From positions 3,970,001 to 4,030,000 of the forward strand of contig CM060731.1 in NCBI GenBank assembly GCA_030704615.1: DNA of 60,000 nucleotides. Reading direction: 5' to 3'. Below, one piece after another: positions 54,712 to 60,000 of the stretch. This DNA comes from Takakia lepidozioides. Lineage: Eukaryota; Streptophyta; Takakiopsida; Takakiales; Takakiaceae. The notes under the pieces were generated by a model that made no database searches, was not told the DNA's origin, and saw only the letters and a list, made by a program, of their open reading frames with translations. The first letter of the stretch is position 1. The number at the start of each line of letters is the position of its first letter. The position numbers were made by a program, and so were the translations under genes.

Positions 54712-57700
54712 ATGAAGGGACAGCGAGATCGATCGTCTCTTCGTTGGCGTCTGACTATCCTATTTTGCAACCATGGATCGTACCGAATCAGGCTCTTATT
54801 GGCTATGTGCCTGGTATTTGGGGCAATTTTATTGGCTAGCCGAGCGGCTTCCATTATGGGTTGGCGCCACCACCATCAAGCTCCACGAACGTTGGAGAGG
54901 TAATTGATATCACCTCGTCAAACTGGCAGAAACATTAGCAATGTAGGTTTCTGGCACTTGGGACGAGCTCAGAGAGAGCACTTATGTCCAAGTTGGAGGA
55001 AAAGCAGGTGGAAAATCCCCCAAACCAAGCTGTTAATGATGAATATCGCCTGTCACTATCATTGCATTTTTGTCCAGCTCTGTTGGTTTCATAATCAGAG
55101 AGCAGGTCCAAGCTAATAGAGTCAGTATTAGAGATGCTCCAAGAGGGGAAGGGGGTGAATGCCAGACAGGGTTTTGTGAGTACAGGGGGTTTGGGACATT
55201 GGTTCATGGATCCTACCGGTTGATTTCTGGTATTGGCAGTGCATATGTTCAGGCTGAATTTGCATGGGGAAAGTGGTAGTTGAGATGTCTAGTGCTTGGA
55301 CTGTCAGCTGTGCAAGACCACAATCCCGGGTAATTGTGCACATGGTTCAGTTGGGTTTGAGTAGCAGTTATTTCTGTGCCGGACACGAGAGTGTTGTCCA
55401 ATGCCATCTCATGGAAACTAGCAAGAACCAAATGTTAAACAGGGAGAGAGAGAAATTTAGTCTTAAGACGTTGTTTGCTGCAGCTTTGTGGCCATAGACC
55501 CCATGCCCAGTTTGGGTGAGAGAGAGGGAGAACAGAGAGAAAGGTACCATTCACAGATTAAACTTCATCAGTCTGAGTCATGGATGTATGTTGCTTGCTC
55601 AGGCATCGATACACAGTGCTAATCAACACATGGAAACGGAACGACCTCCTCAAGCAATCAGTTGCCCACTATGCAAGGTGCTGTGGTGTGGACTCCATCC
55701 GAGTGGTTTGGAGTGAGAAGGACTTTCCATCTGAAGACCTACGTGCTTCTCTGGTCCAATCAGTGGCCACCAGCTCATGTGATAAGTCCCACAAAATAGA
55801 CTTCCGGTTTGATAGGAATGAGGAAGACAACCTAAACAATCGTTTCAAGCCAATTGAAGGCCTACTTACGGATGCAATCTTCTCCATTGATGATGATGTG
55901 CTGGTGCCTTGCACTACACTGGAATTTGCCTTCAATGTATGGCTGAGTGCCCCAGAGAGCATGGTTGGCTTCGTCCCGCGAATGCACTGGGTTGAGTCCA
56001 TGGTGCGATAAACTCCCTTCACCATTTCTACAGTTATGTGTGTATTTTTGTGCTGTTGAGAAATTTCTGTCAATTCAACAGAAGACTCCTGATTTCCGTG
56101 TTGAGCAGAGTGAGCAACAGAGCCAATTTCTTGCAATATAACAGTGGTCAGGAAACAGTATTATAGAAAGCAAACTGATGCCCTGTGGCTAGATAATGTA
56201 TGTAGACATGCACATGTATTTTCAAACTTAAGGAATCATGATGTTTTCTTTCTCCTGGAAACTCGTTACTGTCATGTGTGCTATCCCCGAAAAGGCAGGT
56301 TTTGGTTGGCACATTGCAACTCTACGTCATTTTGACTTGTAGCATTTTTTCTGTTGACGGGCTTTTAAACCTTATAGCAGGTTTGCAATTTCTACACACC
56401 AGATAGGTGTGTATGGATCAAGTTCGAATCCCCCTGCCTTTACCATCTCCACCTCTCCGAACCAGGTTCAATTCTGACAGTGGTATGGGGGGAATCAGAA
56501 TCGTCCAGTGGAGCAATACAAGTACACATATGGCGGGTGGTGGTCAGTCTGGTGGATGGGCACCTACAGCATGGTGCTCTCCAAGGCTGCCTTCATTCAC
56601 CGCAAATACTTGGAGCTCTACACATATGAGATGCCAGCATCGATCCGCAGCTATGTAACAGATGTGAGGTATATTTCAGGCTGTCTTTGCAACCCATTAA
56701 CCACATCTGGCTGGTACAGTGGGCAATCGTCTTTAAGCAGAGTGGAGCTAGGTGTCAATAAGAGCCTATGTTATTTGAAGGAAACAAAACCTGTGAAGTT
56801 CCTGGAACCAAAAACTCAGTTTGTGGACCAACCTGTCTTGTGACTTGCTATATTGCCCTTATTCTCCACCATGGTGGGGAGTACAAGGCTGTTCAAGCTA
56901 AGTCCAAGCCAATAAATTGTCTATCGAGGTGTCTGAATAAGTACGTGTGGACATATGACAGCCAACATGGAAAGAGCATCTGACTGCTATAATGGACTGC
57001 TGGATAGGTGGTACTGGTACTGGTCTGCTTAGTGGTCTGCTTACAATGCAACCCTGTTCTACCCTTCATGTACCTGTGAAATACGAAAATTTTGTTTCAA
57101 GAAAGATGGCAATTGAATTAACATCGATCAGTTGGCAGGTATTTTGATTATGGCTGAGATTGCTGTTATGCAAAGCCACAGTAGAAACCGATAACTAAGA
57201 AGCTTATTGGTGGGGCTGTATACAGAAACTGTGAGGATATTGCGATGTCCTTCCTAGTTGCAAATGCGTCAGGTGCTCCTCCTATTTGGGTTAAAGGTAA
57301 TTAGTCTTTGATCTGCCTCCTCCTTCCATTTTGTTTTGAAGGCATCTCTACAGTAACAGCTGAGACCCTAGCGGTTAGGCCTTCATGTGCTGAGTGCAGT
57401 CCTTAGAGCTACACGAGACCTGTATGTGATCTGTGGAACACAGCAGAACTCCATCAGTTTAATACTGTTGTTCTTCACCTTTGCTATCCTCTGGGTTTCC
57501 TGTTCCTGCTCTTACAATTCTGTCTTGTTTTCTGTTCAGGTGGGCTTTTTGAGATTGGGTCCATGGGCATCAGCAGTCTGAAAGGGCATAGTGAACAACG
57601 GTCACAATGCCTGAACCACTTTGTTACTTTATTTGGTGATATGCCCCTTGTAGGCAGCCATGTAAAGGCTGTTGATGCACAACACCAATGGTTTTGGTGA
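54712..57700 (+). CDS. Glycosyltransferase family 64 protein, EPC1/GMT1-like (5 exons)
   Basis: Plant GT64 proteins of this type are Golgi type II membrane enzymes; the Arabidopsis member adds mannose to sphingolipid GIPC head groups. Exons 54712-54899, 55603-56002, 56481-56668, 57226-57296, 57540-57700 join in frame (335 residues, as in Arabidopsis). A basic N-terminus is followed by one membrane span (about residues 27-43, IRLLLAMCLVFGAILLA). Catalytic domain: YTVLINTWKRNDLLKQSVAH, NEEDNLNNRFKPIEGL, FSIDDDVLVPC (DDD at about 159-161, nucleotide-sugar/metal site), VGFVPRMHW, YGGWWSVWWMGTYSMVLSKA, RNCEDIAMSFLVANASGAPP and the end QWFW. Upstream in-frame ATGs exist; 54712 gives the family length. 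Introns 1 and 2 hold repeat remnants. Confidence 0.93.
55395..55555 (-). repeat. Dispersed SINE-like repeat, copy d (GT64 intron 1)
   Basis: On the - strand it contains 'cacccaaactgggcatgg', 'tatggccacaaagctg' and 'aaacaacgtct', then 'aatttctctctctcc', in the same order as 22350-22430 and 22640-22710 on the + strand. Confidence 0.45.
56365..56445 (+). repeat. tRNA-like (B-box) remnant in GT64 intron 2
   Basis: AGTTCGAATCC at 56421-56431 is a close match to the polymerase III B box, and TAGCAGGTTTG about 43 bases upstream is a weak A box. It lies just upstream of the exon 3 acceptor (56480). The pairing needed for a tRNA is not evident. Confidence 0.3.
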
Positions 57701-57864
57701 CATCTGGTTATCTGTAATTGTATTACATTTTACCTCGCTGCCACAAAGGTTGCTCTAGGTGATGGCTGTCCTATGGGGGCCGGGGGGCTGAATCACCACT
57801 GCTGGCTCTGGGAGGGCTTGTACCACAAGATAATTCTCTCTCTCTCGGCCTCTCGACCTTTGGA

Positions 57865-58365
57865 GGCTAGAAGTCAATGTTAGTAAACGTGCAGTGGTGG
57901 CCTTCAATGATTATGGGGAGGGAGGAGGGGATATCAAAGTGGACATGAGGCATGAAGAGATCCCTGTGCTCGCTTCCTACACATATCTTGGTGTTGAGTT
58001 TTCTTCCATTTGTAACTGGGATGCGCATATACAAAAAGTGGTTCAAACAGCTAACCTCCAAGCTTTGGGTCTCGCTCAATTTTTCCACTGCAGAAGGATT
58101 AATACTGAAGTTAAATGGACCATGCAACATCATCAGGCCTACCTTGGGAGTATGCATCTGCTGTGTGGGACAGCAACTCCAACCAATGTGCTCTAGAACA
58201 ACTAATTTGGCTGTTTGGGGCGAGTCTGGCGTATTGCCCTTGAGCTCTCGAAGTGATGAGTTCAAGGTCAGATGTTGGGGTCAGTTCAATTGCATGCCTT
58301 TAGGTCAGAAGATTGACTCTGTTTCTTGGAAGCAAGATGTTCTGTTAAAGCTAACTTGAGGTTCA
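57865..58365 (+). mobile_element. LINE fragment, C-terminal part of reverse transcriptase ORF
   Basis: The + strand frame 57870-58194 reads IPVLASYTYLGVEFSSICNW and DAHIQKVVQTANLQALGLA, the post-RT thumb pattern (Y-x-Y-L-G-V ... W-x-x-H) of non-LTR elements. A shifted frame continues ATTNLAVWGE-like and FKVRCWGQFN. No catalytic RT motif is present. Confidence 0.65.
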
Positions 58366-59355
58366 AGTGTCTGAGGCCATGTTAGAATGTCCCAACAGAA
58401 TTTTGGCGTTTCCAGATTGTCACCCTTTGGTTGATCCAGGGCCAAAAACACCTTGTGAAATAAATAATAATAAAACAGAAAAGTGATTGGCAGATGATGG
58501 CAAAAACCGGGGATGATCACCGACCCATTTACTTCGATTGGAGTGACATCCTGGTCTTGAACTCAACCACATTAGAACTTTCCTGTTCCTTGTCACTCTG
58601 ATGTCCAATGTCACTCCTACTTGGTGTCACTCTTGAGAGGGGGTGGGGAAGATTTGACAGGTCAAAAACCGGCAATGTTGTGTTCTCGGAGATTGCTTGC
58701 ATTAAATTTACACACTAGTAGGAGGGTTTAAATCTTTTTCCTCCAATAAATTCAAATAAGTTTTCCCACCAAGTTTAGATTAAATAAGGATACATATATT
58801 CATCATAGACACCCATGTTGATGCAATAGTACCCTATGTCCGCCATGCTATGGCTCTTACTTTCATTTGCAAACTTTTTATCACGCTATCTCCAGTGGAT
58901 GGGCGAAGTTCATACACAAACACTCCAAGCTTCAAGGTTGAGGGGGTTGTAAAAGCGTGGATTGTGGTCACATGAGCAGGGTTAATGCTAAGTTGGAACA
59001 TCTAACACACACCCTCATCACAGAACCTCTGGCCCACTGCCTCATGTATATGCAATGGACTTCTAAAGACTTGGGATTATACGAGATGGCCAAAGTAAAT
59101 AGCAGTGTGCATCACGGTTGATGATAACAACACCCAAAATTTAGGTCAGTCCTCAGGTTGCTAGGCATAGTAAGCTGGGTGATGAGCTTTGACTCACCTT
59201 TCCTTAGGTCGTTTCTGACGCTCCATTCTCTCCGCTTCAGAAAGGATGAATAGGAGAATCTTTAGACGGGCTGTTATAGGTGGGTTTTTCATTCTATAGT
59301 GGGTGGGGTAAGGAAAAGCCAAATACTAGCCCGCGATTCTTCTTCCTTGCTTCTC
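58366..59355. other. Intergenic DNA
   Basis: No gene. Three short repeats of a 'tgtcactc' type occur at about 58590-58640. Otherwise nothing recognised. Confidence 0.4.
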
Positions 59356-59359
59356 ACAG

Positions 59360-59575
59360 TGATGGCAGTGCGCTGCTGTGCTCTCCTGCGGCCACTGGGA
59401 GAGCCCATACCCAAGGCCCTGTCTTCTCTTTGTGGTGAAGGGGCGGGAGGACCCATATCATGCAGCAGATTAATGGGTCGGAATGTGGAGCTGAAATGGG
59501 CACCCACCCGGGCAATGCCGGATGAGATACTGTTGCAAGTGAAGACTTCCCAGCCTCAAGGGACACCGAAGAGAG
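59360..59575 (+). other. Exon-like module, copy C
   Basis: Flanked by acceptor TTCTCACAG (ends 59359) and donor GAGAG|GTATGA (59575/59576). ATG at 59362 opens 71 codons plus 1 base: ALLRPLGEPIPKALSSLCGE, SCSRLMGRNVELKWAP, RAMPDE. Matches B (35761-35973) and A (30665-30887) in frame, length and donor phase. If it is a first exon, the rest of the gene lies right of 60000. Confidence 0.55.
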
Positions 59576-60000
59576 GTATGAACGTGTGACTCTTTGCGTA
59601 ATTTTGGGTCTCTAGAACGATTGGAGATTTATCCTTAACCATTTCAGGAGAAGCTGTAGCTTTTTTTTTTCTTATCAATCCAGTCCTTTTTGGGGTCTTA
59701 AAGTAATCGATAACCTTATCTCCTGAAATTTCTCAATGTTCTGATTTACCTCTCTTCTTTTCCTGCTTGGCACAAGAACGAGAGGGAGGTACGTAAGAAC
59801 CCCCCTATGGTTCAATCTATTTATACCCACCTGACATTATTATTTATTACTTAGCTGCGCATAGCCCATGTAAATCCAGCTGCAAATTCCAAGAAGTGTA
59901 GGATTGAACTCACTCCTCAATGTAGAGGGCTAGTCACCGGAGAATGTGACACATTGTTGTGGTCCTTTTGGAACAGTGCAAAGCCGCAATTGCCAGTCAC
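59576..60000. other. Window end, no recognised gene
   Basis: AT-rich sequence with a T-run at 59661-59670; possibly an intron if copy C is an exon. Nothing else can be supported. Confidence 0.3.

Noticed and set aside
1-60000. CRISPR arrays, bacterial operons or rRNA genes
   Set aside because: None seen; the window is intron-bearing plant nuclear DNA throughout.

Overview
The window is nuclear DNA of a land plant. The genes carry GT-AG introns and several are plant-specific (a FIE-type Polycomb subunit, an F-box/PP2 protein, a COR413 plastid-envelope protein, a POLLENLESS3/TDM1-type TPR protein, a GT64 glycosyltransferase). PLS-class PPR sequences of the 'MYAKCGS' type recur many times, intact and broken. 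Short introns and the PPR style suggest a non-seed plant (moss, lycophyte or fern), but I cannot name the species.

Positions 1-19.1 kb are almost wholly mobile DNA. The 3' part of a CACTA transposon (TNP2 transposase, DUF4216-like domain, PPR fragments, an internal 0.73-kb duplication) ends at a CACTA-type terminus at 5047, inside a broken PPR gene. A second CACTA-type end (6686) and a LINE fragment follow. Next come two oppositely oriented copies of a Ty3/gypsy element whose integrase ends in a PHD finger (7.8-9.65 kb, + strand; 14.8-17.05 kb, - strand). Between them lies a chromodomain-bearing Ty3/gypsy element (9.65-14.8 kb, - strand). A third gypsy fragment occupies 17.05-18.34 kb.

From 20.7 kb there are intact genes. 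A complete 13-exon FIE gene (- strand) is divergent from an F-box/PP2 gene (+). A PLS-class PPR gene (-, 32.6-34.3 kb) has a decayed upstream duplicate at 29.4-30.0 kb. A COR413 inner-envelope gene (+) converges on a POLLENLESS3/TDM1-like gene (-). After a LINE remnant come a complete 11-exon coatomer delta subunit gene (+, 47.5-52.2 kb) and a 5-exon GT64 gene (+, 54.7-57.7 kb). Another LINE scrap and an exon-like module end the window.

Exon joins were made by eye from GT-AG (in one case GC-AG) boundaries. Every join in the FIE, F-box, coatomer, GT64, TDM1-like and COR413 genes keeps the reading frame and the expected family sequence; only the first COR413 donor is ambiguous. The genes do not form one pathway and are independent housekeeping or regulatory loci. 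The least conventional items are the PHD-finger retrotransposon family, a roughly 215-bp exon-like module present three times with the same phase, and a 10-residue tandem repeat in the COR413 presequence.
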